A stretch of 64,000 bases of DNA. Origin: Mycoplasmatota bacterium. GTDB lineage: Bacteria; Bacillota_I; Bacilli_A; Izemoplasmatales; Izemoplasmataceae. Below are positions 35,016-43,392 of this stretch, piece by piece; the stretch's first letter is position 1, and each line of letters opens with the position of its first letter. The notes under the pieces were generated by a model. That model made no database searches. It had not been told where the DNA came from and saw nothing but the letters and a program-made list of their open reading frames with translations. The DNA is taken from contig JAUVDP010000001.1 in assembly GCA_030595255.1 (NCBI GenBank), positions 1 to 64,000 on the forward strand. The letters are read 5' to 3'. The position numbers and the translations under genes were made by a program.

Positions 35016-36008
35016 ATGGCAACTAACACAAGACAAAAAGCACTAGATAGTGCAATTAAAGAGATTGAGAAACAATATGGGAAAGGATCAGTAATGATTC
35101 TTGGTGATGAATCTTTCAATATGCATTTAGAAGCAATTCCAAGTGGGTCTATTAAATTAGATAAAGCTCTTGGTATTGGTGGATATCCTAAAGGAAGAAT
35201 AGTAGAAGTATATGGACCTGAATCTTCAGGTAAAACTACTTTTGCACTTCATGCTTTAGCTGAAGCTCAAAAATTAGGTGGATATGCTGCATTTATAGAT
35301 GCGGAACATGCTTTAGATCCTCAATATGCAAAAGCTCTTGGGGTTGATATTGATAATTTAATATTAAGTCAACCAGATACTGGTGAACAAGCATTAGAAA
35401 TTACTGAAGCTTTAATTAGAAGTGGTGCAATTGACATGATCGTAATAGATAGTGTTGCTGCTTTAGTACCTGAAGCTGAAATAAGAGGAGATATGGGAGC
35501 GAGCCATGTAGGACTTCAAGCTAGACTTATGTCACAAGCAATGAGAAAACTTAGTGGTGTTATTAGTAAATCAAATACTATTGTTATCTTTATAAATCAA
35601 ATTAGAGAAAAAGTAGGAGTTATGTTTGGTAACCCTGAAGTTACACCTGGTGGTAGAGCACTTAAATTCTATTCTTCAGTAAGACTTGAGATTAGAAGAA
35701 GTGAAGCAATTAAACACGGTACTGACATTGTTGGTAATGTTGTTAAAGTAAAAGTTGTTAAAAACAAAGTTGCACCTCCATTTAAAACACTTGTTGTTGA
35801 TTTAATGTATGGAAAAGGTATTTCTAAATTAGGTGAACTTATTGATTTAGCTGTTGAAGAAGAACTTATCAATAAAAGCGGGTCATGGTTTAGTTATAAT
35901 GGAGAAAAAATTGGACAAGGTAGAGAAAATGTTAAAAAATTCTTAACTGAGAAACCTGAATTATTAAAAGAACTTGAAACATTGGTTAGAGAAAAATTAG
36001 GCGTTTAA
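35016..36008 (+). CDS. recA: Recombinase RecA
   Basis: A 330-residue recombinase. Walker A GPESSGKT at 67-74, the loop L2 region and the [15 protein letters not shown] segment are intact. The C-terminus is shorter and less acidic than in many bacteria (usual length 340-355). TAAGGAGG precedes the ATG. No CGAAC-N4-GTTCG SOS box is visible in the 60-base gap to pgsA. A terminator overlaps the stop codon. Confidence 0.96.
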   Translation: MATNTRQKALDSAIKEIEKQYGKGSVMILGDESFNMHLEAIPSGSIKLDKALGIGGYPKGRIVEVYGPESSGKTTFALHALAEAQKLGGYAAFIDAEHALDPQYAKALGVDIDNLILSQPDTGEQALEITEALIRSGAIDMIVIDSVAALVPEAEIRGDMGASHVGLQARLMSQAMRKLSGVISKSNTIVIFINQIREKVGVMFGNPEVTPGGRALKFYSSVRLEIRRSEAIKHGTDIVGNVVKVKVVKNKVAPPFKTLVVDLMYGKGISKLGELIDLAVEEELINKSGSWFSYNGEKIGQGRENVKKFLTEKPELLKELETLVREKLGV

Positions 36009-36025
36009 TATAAACGCCTTTTTAT
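36000..36025 (+). terminator. Terminator of recA
   Basis: Arms GGCGTTTA and TAAACGCC with an ATA loop and a T tract; the stop codon lies within the hairpin. Confidence 0.9.
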
Positions 36026-36046
36026 TTGAAATTATGGTTATATTCA

Positions 36047-36075
36047 TTGACTTATATAGCTATTACCTTTATAAT
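36047..36075 (+). promoter_or_regulatory. Promoter of rny
   Basis: TTGACT at 36047-36052 and TATAAT at 36070-36075 with a 17-base spacer, among the best sigma-A-type matches in the window. Confidence 0.8.
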
Positions 36076-36078
36076 AAA

Positions 36079-36106
36079 ATGAGTAAAAAAAATAGTCTCT
36101 ACTCAT
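36079..36106 (+). other. Hairpin in the rny 5' leader
   Basis: Arms ATGAGTA and TACTCAT about 14 bases apart, at or just after the expected transcription start, followed by some 58 bases of AT-rich leader. Could influence stability of the mRNA for RNase Y itself. Confidence 0.45.
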
Positions 36107-36164
36107 AATATTAGTATTATGTTTATAATAAAAAAATGAATATATTTAAGAACGGAGGAATATA

Positions 36165-37727
36165 GTGGATACACAACTATTAATAATCTCTGGTCTATTA
36201 TTTATAACAATAGGTACTGTAGTAGGTTTTTTCCTACATGCCATAGTTGTTGAAAAAGGCTTTAACAAAGCACGTATTAAAGCAAATCAATTGATTGAAG
36301 ACGCCCAAAAACAAGCAGATAAAAATAAAAAACAAACACTTCTTGAAACAAGACAAGAAATACACAACTTAAAATTAGAGGTTGATAAACAGCTAAAAGA
36401 ACGTAAAGGTGAAGTAGCTGTTTTAGAGAATAAAATACTTCAACGCGAGCAAAGTATGGACAGACGTAGTTCTAACCTTGATAAGCGTGAAAGTAATTTA
36501 GATAATAAAGAAGAGTTAATTGAGCGAAAAAAACAATCATTAGATGACAAAAATAACAGACTAGAAAAATTGATTGATGAACAAAATGTAAAGTTATTAG
36601 AAATAGCAAGATTTAGTGTAGAGCAAGCGAGAGATTTGATATTTAAACGAGTAGAAGACGAAATGGCAAATGAGATTGCAGCTTACATTAAAGAAGAAGA
36701 AGAAAAAGCAAAATTAAACGTAGATAGAAATGCAAAACATTTACTATCAGGAGCAATTCAAAAATACGCACAAGACGTTACAAGTGAAAGAACTGTAAGT
36801 GTTGTTACACTTCCAAACGATGAAATGAAAGGTCGTATTATTGGACGTGAAGGTAGAAACATTAGAACAATAGAAGCATTAACTGGAGTAGATTTAATTA
36901 TTGATGATACACCAGAAGCTGTAGTTCTTAGTGGATTTGATCCAATAAGAAGAGAAATCGCAAAAAGAACAATTGAATCACTAGTGTCTGATGGAAGAAT
37001 CCATCCAGGTAGAATTGAAGAAATTGTAGAAAAAACAAGAGAAGAAGTAGACAGATTTATTCGTGATAAAGGTGAAGAAGCAGTATTTGAAGTTGGAATT
37101 GGTAGAATCCATCCAGACCTAGTTAAATTATTAGGTAGATTACACTTTAGAACTAGTTACGGACAAAATGTTTTAAGACACTCAATCGAATGTGCATTCT
37201 TAGCAGGTAAACTTGCTGCTGAACTTGGTGAAGATGAAGTTTTAGCTAAAAGAGCAGGATTACTACATGATATAGGGAAAGCAGTTGATCATGAAACTGA
37301 AGGTTCTCATGTTGAAATAGGAATTAACTTAGCAAATAGATATAAAGAACCATTCGCAGTAATTGATGCAATTCGATCACATCATGGTGAAGTTGAAGCA
37401 GAAACAATTATTGCTGTATTAGTAGCTGCATCTGATGCACTTAGTGCTGCAAGACCTGGTGCTAGAAGTGAAAGTTTAGATCGTTATGTTAAGCGATTAG
37501 AACAACTAGAAACTATCTCTAAAGGAATTAACGGTGTTGAACAAGCTTATGCTATTCAAGCTGGACGTGAAGTTAGAGTTATTGTTGAACCATCAAAAGT
37601 TGATGATACAATGGCTTATAAAATTGCTAGAGATATTAAAGAACAAATTGAGGAACAACTTTCTTACCCAGGAACTATTAAAGTTACTGTAATTAGAGAG
37701 ACAAGAGCTCAAGATATTGCAAAATAA
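36165..37727 (+). CDS. rny: Ribonuclease Y
   Basis: A 520-residue membrane-anchored endoribonuclease that starts mRNA decay in Gram-positives. An N-terminal membrane helix (about 4-25) is followed by a long charged coiled coil (about 35-180), a KH domain with [15 protein letters not shown] and an HD domain with HDIGKA at about 369-374. Start is GTG at 36165 with GGAGG 6 bases upstream. Its terminator is interrupted by an IS element. ymdB, its usual neighbour, is now nearly 9 kb away. Confidence 0.95.
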   Translation: MDTQLLIISGLLFITIGTVVGFFLHAIVVEKGFNKARIKANQLIEDAQKQADKNKKQTLLETRQEIHNLKLEVDKQLKERKGEVAVLENKILQREQSMDRRSSNLDKRESNLDNKEELIERKKQSLDDKNNRLEKLIDEQNVKLLEIARFSVEQARDLIFKRVEDEMANEIAAYIKEEEEKAKLNVDRNAKHLLSGAIQKYAQDVTSERTVSVVTLPNDEMKGRIIGREGRNIRTIEALTGVDLIIDDTPEAVVLSGFDPIRREIAKRTIESLVSDGRIHPGRIEEIVEKTREEVDRFIRDKGEEAVFEVGIGRIHPDLVKLLGRLHFRTSYGQNVLRHSIECAFLAGKLAAELGEDEVLAKRAGLLHDIGKAVDHETEGSHVEIGINLANRYKEPFAVIDAIRSHHGEVEAETIIAVLVAASDALSAARPGARSESLDRYVKRLEQLETISKGINGVEQAYAIQAGREVRVIVEPSKVDDTMAYKIARDIKEQIEEQLSYPGTIKVTVIRETRAQDIAK

Positions 37728-37740
37728 AAGCCTCCTATGG
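37726..37740 (+). terminator. Left half of the rny terminator, split by an IS
   Basis: AAAAGCCTCC at 37726-37735 is the left arm; the matching right arm GGAGGCTTTTTTT is at 39080-39092 on the far side of the insertion. Joined, they give a 10-bp stem with a TAT loop and a T tract, an ideal intrinsic terminator. Confidence 0.85.
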
Positions 37741-37749
37741 AATTAGTTT

Positions 37750-37781
37750 CCTTAAAACGGACATTAATAAAAAAGAGACAT
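37750..37781 (+). repeat. Left terminal inverted repeat of the IS
   Basis: Starts CCTTAAAACGGACA and ends AAAAAAGAGACAT; matches the complement of 39036-39067 at 27 of 32 positions. Confidence 0.85.
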
Positions 37782-38621
37782 AAGAGCTTGCTCCCTAAAT
37801 TGAAGGGGAGCGAGTTCTTTTATTTTTACTTGTAATCGATTGTTATTGTAATAGTATATATATTCTGACACGATAAAATCAAGGTTTTCTGTATAAAGAT
37901 TGTCTTCTAGATAGATACATTCTGTTTTAATAATAGCGAAGAACGACTCTATTGGAGCGTTATCTACGCTGCTTCCTTTATGTGATATTGATTGTGTAAT
38001 TCCGTTATCCAGCAATGTTTGTTGATATGTCTTATGTGTAAAATGCCATCCTTGGTCTGAGTGAAGTATTAGTTCTTTCCTTTGTTCGTAAGGAACTTTG
38101 TTTATTGCGCAATTCAATGTATCCATCACTAATTTAAAATCAATATATGGTGATAATTGCCATGATACGATTGATTTATCATACATATCTTTTAATGCAC
38201 ATAGATATTGTAGTCCATCTCGACAGAAGATATAAGAAATGTCTATAGACCATTTCTTATTTGGTTTATCTGTGTTAAAATCTCTTTGTAGAAGGTTAGG
38301 TATTTCGTGATCACTTGGTTTCGGATATCTCTTAGTCTTTTTACGACAAATGGATTGGATTTTATTCAATTTCATGTAGCGGTATATGGTTTTGTTTGTT
38401 AGGCAGACTCCGTATACCGTTTTTATGTTCATTCTTATTGATACTATCCCAAATCTTGTGTCACTGTTGTATGATTCTAATACTAAATCATTTACTGCTT
38501 GATCAAATGCTTTGTACTGTGGCCTACCTAGTTTTATCCATGAATAATATCCACTTCTTGAACACCCTAATGTTAAACATAATAGCTTCACTGGGTATTT
38601 AACACGTAGTATTTCAATCAC
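37764..38621 (-). CDS. IS3-family transposase OrfB (DDE integrase)
   Basis: A 285-residue catalytic half of an IS3/IS150-type transposase. An N-terminal HTH_21-like region precedes the rve integrase core with the DDE triad at Asp127 (WSIDISYIF), Asp189 (LHSDQG) and Glu225 (NAPIESFF). It begins with GTG overlapping the orfA stop (GTGA) and lies in the -1 frame relative to orfA; both frames are open for over 30 bases upstream of the overlap, so a fused OrfAB made by -1 frameshifting is possible. No classic A6G slippery site is obvious. No internal stop. Confidence 0.92.
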   Translation of the reverse strand: MIEILRVKYPVKLLCLTLGCSRSGYYSWIKLGRPQYKAFDQAVNDLVLESYNSDTRFGIVSIRMNIKTVYGVCLTNKTIYRYMKLNKIQSICRKKTKRYPKPSDHEIPNLLQRDFNTDKPNKKWSIDISYIFCRDGLQYLCALKDMYDKSIVSWQLSPYIDFKLVMDTLNCAINKVPYEQRKELILHSDQGWHFTHKTYQQTLLDNGITQSISHKGSSVDNAPIESFFAIIKTECIYLEDNLYTENLDFIVSEYIYYYNNNRLQVKIKELAPLQFREQALMSLFY

Positions 38622-38971
38622 TTGGTATTCTTGTTTTGTTGTTGTTTGTTCAGGTAGGCCAGGGACTTTTTTATGTCTCTATATAGATTCAATCTTTCAA
38701 TTAATTGTTCCTTTGTTAAGTCTTCTAAATTCTCATTATATTTCCTTGGTCTTCCTTTTCCTGGTGCTTCAAGTTTAGTTGCTTTACCTCTTAAATCTAC
38801 ACATGTTCCGTGTTCTCGATATTGTTTAATCCACTTGTATAAGTCTGATTTATTCCCTAATTGATACTTCCTTACTATCTCCATTACACCCATATGGTTA
38901 TCCAAATACAATAATACTAATTGGTTCTTTTCCTCAATTGTAAATACTTTATGTTTATTTGTTTTTCTCAT
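38618..38971 (-). CDS. IS3-family transposase OrfA (helix-turn-helix)
   Basis: A 117-residue DNA-binding half of the transposase. It has an N-terminal helix-turn-helix (VMEIVRKYQLGNKSDLYKW), a basic RKYNENLEDL segment and a C-terminal leucine-zipper-like stretch (LTKEQLIERLNLYRDIKKSL). Typical of IS150-group OrfA, though the usual HTH is duplicated in longer relatives. Overlaps orfB by 4 bases. Confidence 0.9.
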   Translation of the reverse strand: MRKTNKHKVFTIEEKNQLVLLYLDNHMGVMEIVRKYQLGNKSDLYKWIKQYREHGTCVDLRGKATKLEAPGKGRPRKYNENLEDLTKEQLIERLNLYRDIKKSLAYLNKQQQNKNTK

Positions 38972-39035
38972 GTTATCAATCCTTTCTTTCTTCTAATTAT
39001 ATCAAAAAAACATACTAGATATTTAATTATCTAAT

Positions 39036-39067
39036 ATGTCTCTTTTTTTATTGTGTCTGTTTTAAGG
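39036..39067 (-). repeat. Right terminal inverted repeat of the IS
   Basis: Read on the minus strand it starts CCTTAAAACAGACA and ends AGAGACAT, matching the left end with five mismatches. Confidence 0.85.
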
Positions 39068-39079
39068 TTGTACTTTCAT

Positions 39080-39092
39080 GGAGGCTTTTTTT
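39080..39092 (+). terminator. Right half of the split rny terminator
   Basis: GGAGGCTTTTTTT, the right arm and T tract belonging with 37726-37735. Confidence 0.85.
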
Positions 39093-39112
39093 ATTTGTAA
39101 TTTCATTAGAAA

Positions 39113-39703
39113 TTAATCATCTTTTTTAACATAATATATTATAAGGATAGTAGTTCCTGAAATAAATGCAAATACTAAAGTTGTAAATGAAATCCCTTCA
39201 TTTAGATTTTTCATATTTAATAAATGTTCAGGGATATTTATAAGTATTAAATCAATTTCTTCATCTTCAATATTATTTGTAGTTTTCTCCAATATTGCTT
39301 CATAGATTATATCTTTTTCTAAATCTAATTTAAAAATATAGTCTTCAATATTATCAATATCAATCAGAGTAGTACCAATATAATCATTAATAATGTCACT
39401 TGAATAAGATTTATCCACCTCTGTAATAATTAATGTATATTCTCTAGAAATTATTTGATTTGAGTCGTAAATTGTTATTAATAGATAATTATTTAATGAA
39501 TCAACTGTAATAAAAGCAGAATTATCTCCTAGGTTACCCATTATTGAAAAATATTCTCCTTCAAATTCAATTTCAAAAGTACCTTCATTTACATTAATGA
39601 ATCCGTTTTCAAGTTTTTTACTATATGAAAAAGCAATAAATGAGGTTATAATAGATACAATAACAAGAAAAACTGGTACAAAATATACAACTTTTTTATT
39701 CAT
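39113..39703 (-). CDS. Unknown membrane-anchored protein
   Basis: A 196-residue protein not recognised. It has an N-terminal membrane helix (about 6-26), an extracytoplasmic middle of about 140 residues rich in acidic residues and beta-prone segments, and a C-terminal membrane helix (about 172-190) with a short KKDD tail. There is no lipobox. ATG 39703 is preceded by AAGGAGATGGTGAT; an in-frame ATG at 39712 overlaps it. It is convergent with rny/IS and divergent from the opp operon. The SHOCT-, PH- or two-helix signalling families were considered, but nothing firm could be matched. Confidence 0.6.
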   Translation of the reverse strand: MNKKVVYFVPVFLVIVSIITSFIAFSYSKKLENGFINVNEGTFEIEFEGEYFSIMGNLGDNSAFITVDSLNNYLLITIYDSNQIISREYTLIITEVDKSYSSDIINDYIGTTLIDIDNIEDYIFKLDLEKDIIYEAILEKTTNNIEDEEIDLILINIPEHLLNMKNLNEGISFTTLVFAFISGTTILIIYYVKKDD

Positions 39704-39830
39704 TATCACCATCTCCTTAATAGTATTTTATCATACAATGTTTAAATATTATTAAGAAAGATAATATAGTTAACATTTTATTAAAATACAAATTATTTTT
39801 TTATAAATTTTATAGGTATTAGGAAAGTGA

Positions 39831-39859
39831 TTGACAGTTATGATAATCTACTATATAAT
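39831..39859 (+). promoter_or_regulatory. Promoter of the opp operon
   Basis: TTGACA at 39831-39836 and TATAAT at 39854-39859 with a 17-base spacer, a perfect consensus in both boxes. It implies a 5' leader of about 215 bases before oppB. Confidence 0.85.
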
Positions 39860-39889
39860 TTATTTATGTTTCAATTGAAAAGGCTTTCA

Positions 39890-39954
39890 AGAATATTTTA
39901 GGAGTAATAATCACAAAAAAATTATTGTGATTAATCCTTCTAAATTTATATTCT
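39890..39954 (+). ncRNA. Long structured hairpin in the opp leader
   Basis: Imperfect stem of about 27-30 bp: the left arm begins AGAATAT and contains GGAGTAATAATCACAA, the right arm contains TTGTGATTAATCC and ends ATATTCT, with a short A/T-rich apical loop. A few bulges and G-T/A-A mismatches occur. It could be a regulatory leader, an attenuator without T tract, or a protein or RNase target. No known riboswitch class was recognised. Confidence 0.55.
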
Positions 39955-39984
39955 AAAAATGCGACATTTTTTAAATTATTGTAC

Positions 39985-40000
39985 ACTGCAAAAATGCAGT
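39985..40000 (+). promoter_or_regulatory. Palindrome ACTGCAAAAATGCAGT in opp leader
   Basis: A perfect 6-bp inverted repeat around AAAA, flanked by TTGTAC (39979-39984) and TAAAAT (40000-40005). The 15-base spacing is short for a promoter, but an operator is possible. There is no T tract, so it is not a terminator on the plus strand. Confidence 0.35.
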
Positions 40001-40083
40001 AAAATAGAGCAATACTATAGTTTGGAAATCATGGAATTTTCACTAATATTTTGACTCTGTATTTTAAAGAAAGAAGGAGTAAT

Positions 40084-41001
40084 ATGTATTCTTACATTGG
40101 TAAAAAAATTATATCTTCTCTTATAACTTTGTTGATAGTTATAACTGTAGTATTCTTTATGTTACGTGCGATCCCTGGTGGTCCATTTACGAGAGAAAAA
40201 CCACTACCAGAAGCAACGAGAGAAAGACTTGAAGAAGCTTATGGATTAAATGAACCTTTAATAATGCAATATTTCATTTATTTAGGGAACTTAACTCAAG
40301 GAGATTTAGGACCTTCATTTAATCAGCCTGCTTATACTGTTAATGAGCTTCTAATTGAAGGAATTCCACAAACTGCAAAGATTGGTGGGTTAGCAGTTAT
40401 ATTCATTATTTCACTTGGAATACCTCTAGGGGTAATATCCGCATTAAAATCTAATACTTCAATTGATTATGGAGTTACGATTATAGCAACACTTGGAATA
40501 ACCGTACCAAGTTTTGTTATTGGGACATTATTTATTTTGGCTGCAAGGGATATATCCTGGATGCCAGTTGGAGGACTTGATACCCCTGTAGCATTTATTG
40601 GACCTGTAGTAGCTTTATCTGGATATTCACTATCTTTTGTAGCTAGATTAACACGATCAAGTATGTTAGAAGTATTAAGACAAGATTATATTAGAACTGC
40701 AAGAGCTAATGGGATTTCGGAGTTTAAGGTTATTTTTAAACATGCTCTTAAAAATAGTTTAATTCCAGTTACGACTTATATAGGACCAATGATTGCAGCA
40801 TTAATGACAGGATCTTTCGTAATTGAAAAGATATTTGTTATAAATGGTATTGGTAAATATTTTACTGAGTCAGTGCAAGCACAGGATTATACTCTAGTTA
40901 TTGGAGTAACAATATTCTACGCAGCATTCTATATCTTTATGGTATTCTTAGTTGATATTTTATATTCTATTATCGATCCAAGAATTAAGATGGAAGGATA
41001 G
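40084..41001 (+). CDS. oppB: Oligopeptide ABC transporter permease OppB
   Basis: A 305-residue permease of the DppB/OppB family with six predicted membrane helices. The N-terminal RAIPGGPF segment and the coupling motif (RQDYIRTARANGISEFKVIFKH, here split to show key Glu-lacking start) are typical; it ends in IIDPRIKMEG as in relatives. ATG 40084 follows AAGGAG by four bases; an upstream in-frame ATG at 40051 has no site. First gene of oppBCDFA. Confidence 0.93.
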   Translation: MYSYIGKKIISSLITLLIVITVVFFMLRAIPGGPFTREKPLPEATRERLEEAYGLNEPLIMQYFIYLGNLTQGDLGPSFNQPAYTVNELLIEGIPQTAKIGGLAVIFIISLGIPLGVISALKSNTSIDYGVTIIATLGITVPSFVIGTLFILAARDISWMPVGGLDTPVAFIGPVVALSGYSLSFVARLTRSSMLEVLRQDYIRTARANGISEFKVIFKHALKNSLIPVTTYIGPMIAALMTGSFVIEKIFVINGIGKYFTESVQAQDYTLVIGVTIFYAAFYIFMVFLVDILYSIIDPRIKMEG

Positions 41002-41010
41002 GAGAATATT

Positions 41011-42264
41011 ATGGATAAAAATAAATTTAAGTTATTAGAAACTAGTCAAAAGTTAGATAAAGAGCAAACTAGAAAAAGTTTAACATATTGGCAAGATGTT
41101 TGGAGAAGATTAAGAAAAAATAAACTGTCTGTGTTAGGTTTAATTGGAGTTGTTACTATATTGTTATTTGCTACAGTAGGACAATGGTTAAATCCACATG
41201 ATTATGATGCACAAAATAGAGATTTTAAAAATATTCCTCCTACTTTTGAAATTTTCAAAATAGACGAAGACATGTATGTCTATTTATCAGATATGTATGA
41301 GTTAATATTAGTAAGTGAGAATGGGAAACTATTAGCTAAATTTGATAGTAGTCCTAGTGATTTAGATCCTATAACAAAGATTAAAGATTTTAGATTACTT
41401 GATGAAAATGATGTATTGATTACTTTTGTTGAAATTGATTTCAGCTATAGTACAGATCCTTTAAAAGCTGATGAAAATATATTATATAGTATCCTTTATA
41501 AGGATGTAGAGTATAAAGAAACTTATACTAAAGTAAGAAATGTAACATTTATATTAGGTACTGATACAGTTGGTAGAGATTTACTTTCTAGAGTAATGTA
41601 TGGTACTGGTATATCATTAACTATTGCTTTTGTTGCAGCATTTATTAACTTCTTTGTTGGTGTTTTATACGGAAGTTTTGCTGGTTTCTTTGGTGGTAGA
41701 ACCGATAACATTATGATGAGAATTGTTGATATAATTAACTCGATTCCATTATTATTGTATGTAATATTATTAATGGTTGTTCTTAAAGATAGTGATTTTG
41801 AAAAATATATACTTGATCCAATATTTGGAGCAGGTGGACTTGGAACTATTATTATTGCCTTAATCAGTGTTTACTGGGTTGGTATGGCACGTTTAGTTAG
41901 AGGTCAAGTGTTAAGTCTTAAAGAACAAGAATATGTATTAGCTGCTAGAACTATTGGAGTTAGTAATTACAAAATTGTTACAAAACATTTAATACCGAAT
42001 GCTTTAGGGCCAATTATTGTTACAATGACAATGATGATTCCTGCTGCTGTATTTACAGAAGCTTTCTTAAGCTTTATTGGGTTAGGAATTTCTGCACCTA
42101 GATCTTCTTTAGGTACGTTAACATCTGCTGGTGCAGATATTATGCAAACGTATGCTTACCAATTAATTGTTCCAGCATTAGGTATAGCATTTATGATGTT
42201 ATCATTTAACTTCCTTGGGGATGGATTAAGAGATGCATTAGACCCAAGATTGAGAAAAGGTTAG
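41011..42264 (+). CDS. oppC: Oligopeptide ABC transporter permease OppC with extra domain
   Basis: A 417-residue OppC-type permease, about 100 residues longer than usual. The first membrane helix (about 38-60) and NPHDYDAQNRDF are canonical, as is GTDTVGRDLLSR from residue 183 on. Between them residues about 80-178 form an insert rich in acidic and aromatic residues that would lie outside the membrane, where OppA docks. The coupling motif (EYVLAARTIGVSNYKI) is normal. Similar enlarged OppC proteins occur in mycoplasmas. Starts 9 bases after oppB. Confidence 0.92.
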   Translation: MDKNKFKLLETSQKLDKEQTRKSLTYWQDVWRRLRKNKLSVLGLIGVVTILLFATVGQWLNPHDYDAQNRDFKNIPPTFEIFKIDEDMYVYLSDMYELILVSENGKLLAKFDSSPSDLDPITKIKDFRLLDENDVLITFVEIDFSYSTDPLKADENILYSILYKDVEYKETYTKVRNVTFILGTDTVGRDLLSRVMYGTGISLTIAFVAAFINFFVGVLYGSFAGFFGGRTDNIMMRIVDIINSIPLLLYVILLMVVLKDSDFEKYILDPIFGAGGLGTIIIALISVYWVGMARLVRGQVLSLKEQEYVLAARTIGVSNYKIVTKHLIPNALGPIIVTMTMMIPAAVFTEAFLSFIGLGISAPRSSLGTLTSAGADIMQTYAYQLIVPALGIAFMMLSFNFLGDGLRDALDPRLRKG

Positions 42265-42273
42265 GTGAATGAT

Positions 42274-43392
42274 ATGAATAACGAAAATATGTTAGAAATA
42301 AAGAATCTTGAAACATCATTCTTTACTCACCTAGGTGAAGTAAAAGCTGTTAGAAATATATCTTATAGCCTTAAAAAAGGTGGAATCTTAGGTATAGTTG
42401 GAGAATCAGGTAGTGGTAAAAGTGTAACTTTACTATCTGTTATGAGACTTATTGAAGATCCAGGAAAAATCAAAAATGGTGAAATTATTTTTGATGGTGT
42501 TGATTTAACAAAAATTTCAAAAACAGAAATTCAGGATATAAGAGGTAGTGATATCTCAATGATTTTCCAAGATCCAATGACATCAATTAATCCTGTATTT
42601 ACAATTCAAAATCAAATGGTAGAAGTAATTAGAAGACATATGCTTATTTCTAAAGCTACTGCTATTATGGAAGCTCAAGAAATGAGTAATATAAGTAAAA
42701 AAGAAAAAGCTTTAAAGAATATTGAAGATGGATATTTAAGAAAGCTTAATAGAAAAGAAGCACTAGAACGTGCTATCTATTATTTAGGTTTAGTAGGAAT
42801 ACCAGAACCTGAAGTTAGAATTAAACAGTATCCACATCAATTTTCAGGTGGTATGAGACAAAGAGTTTTAATTGCTATGGCGTTATCTTGTGAACCTAAG
42901 TTGCTTATCGCAGATGAGCCAACAACAGCTTTAGACGTTACAATACAAGCTCAAATTTTAGATTTACTTAAAAAAATACAAAAAGAATTAGGTACATCTA
43001 TTATATTCATTACACATGACCTTGGTGTTATAGCTGAGGTATGTGAAAATGTTATAGTAATGTATGGTGGTATGGTTATGGAAAAAGGAACAGTAAATGA
43101 AATATTTTACTCTCCACAACATCCATATACAAAAGGACTACATCAATCTATCCCGAAAAATATTTCAGGGCATAAAAAAAGATTAGTTCCTATTGAAGGT
43201 TCTCCTCCAGACTTAATGAATCCTCCAAAAGGATGTCCATTTAGTCCGAGATGTAAACATGCAATGCAAATTTGTATTGAAGAGGCTGCACCACTAGCTA
43301 AAGTTAGTGAAACACAATATTCTGCTTGTTGGTTACAACATCAAGATTCACCTGATGTAGAAGGATTTACTAAATCAGGAGGTGTCAAGTAA
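42274..43392 (+). CDS. oppD: Oligopeptide ABC transporter ATP-binding protein OppD
   Basis: A 372-residue ATPase. Walker A GESGSGKS, signature FSGGMRQR, Walker B IADEPTTALD and the C-terminal Cys-rich CPFSPRCKHAMQIC (iron-sulfur-type cluster in OppD proteins) are present. A charged insert of about 35-40 residues (from the RRHMLISK region to EALERA) separates the Q-loop part from the signature and is longer than in Bacillus OppD. ATG 42274 follows AGGTGA; overlaps oppF by one base. Confidence 0.92.
   Translation: MNNENMLEIKNLETSFFTHLGEVKAVRNISYSLKKGGILGIVGESGSGKSVTLLSVMRLIEDPGKIKNGEIIFDGVDLTKISKTEIQDIRGSDISMIFQDPMTSINPVFTIQNQMVEVIRRHMLISKATAIMEAQEMSNISKKEKALKNIEDGYLRKLNRKEALERAIYYLGLVGIPEPEVRIKQYPHQFSGGMRQRVLIAMALSCEPKLLIADEPTTALDVTIQAQILDLLKKIQKELGTSIIFITHDLGVIAEVCENVIVMYGGMVMEKGTVNEIFYSPQHPYTKGLHQSIPKNISGHKKRLVPIEGSPPDLMNPPKGCPFSPRCKHAMQICIEEAAPLAKVSETQYSACWLQHQDSPDVEGFTKSGGVK

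Larger units (their letters stand above)
37741..39077 (-). mobile_element. IS3-family insertion sequence (IS150-like)
   Basis: An element of about 1.34 kb with two overlapping minus-strand genes, orfA and orfB, and imperfect terminal inverted repeats: 37750-37781 and the complement of 39036-39067 agree at 27 of 32 positions by eye, with CCTTAAAAC outermost in both. ATGG occurs at both edges (37737-37740 and 39078-39081) and is the likely 4-base target duplication; alternatively the element runs 37738-39078 with TG...CA ends and no duplication, as the two readings give the same empty site. Both genes look intact, so it may still be active. Confidence 0.9.
39713..40083 (+). other. Long intergenic and leader region before the opp operon
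   Basis: About 370 bases without a gene. The left 110 bases are very AT-rich with no clear signal apart from space for the promoter of the minus-strand gene. The right part holds a near-consensus promoter (39831-39859), a long stem (39890-39954) and a small palindrome (39985-40000), listed separately. No tRNA or small coding gene was seen. Confidence 0.6.

Noticed and set aside
37738-39078. Firm call of TG...CA ends for the IS
   Set aside because: The ends cannot be fixed: TG...CA ends without duplication and an ATGG duplication give the same empty site, so both are stated.
39985-40000. Palindrome considered as an intrinsic terminator
   Set aside because: No T tract follows on the plus strand and only a short interrupted T run on the minus; kept only as a possible operator.
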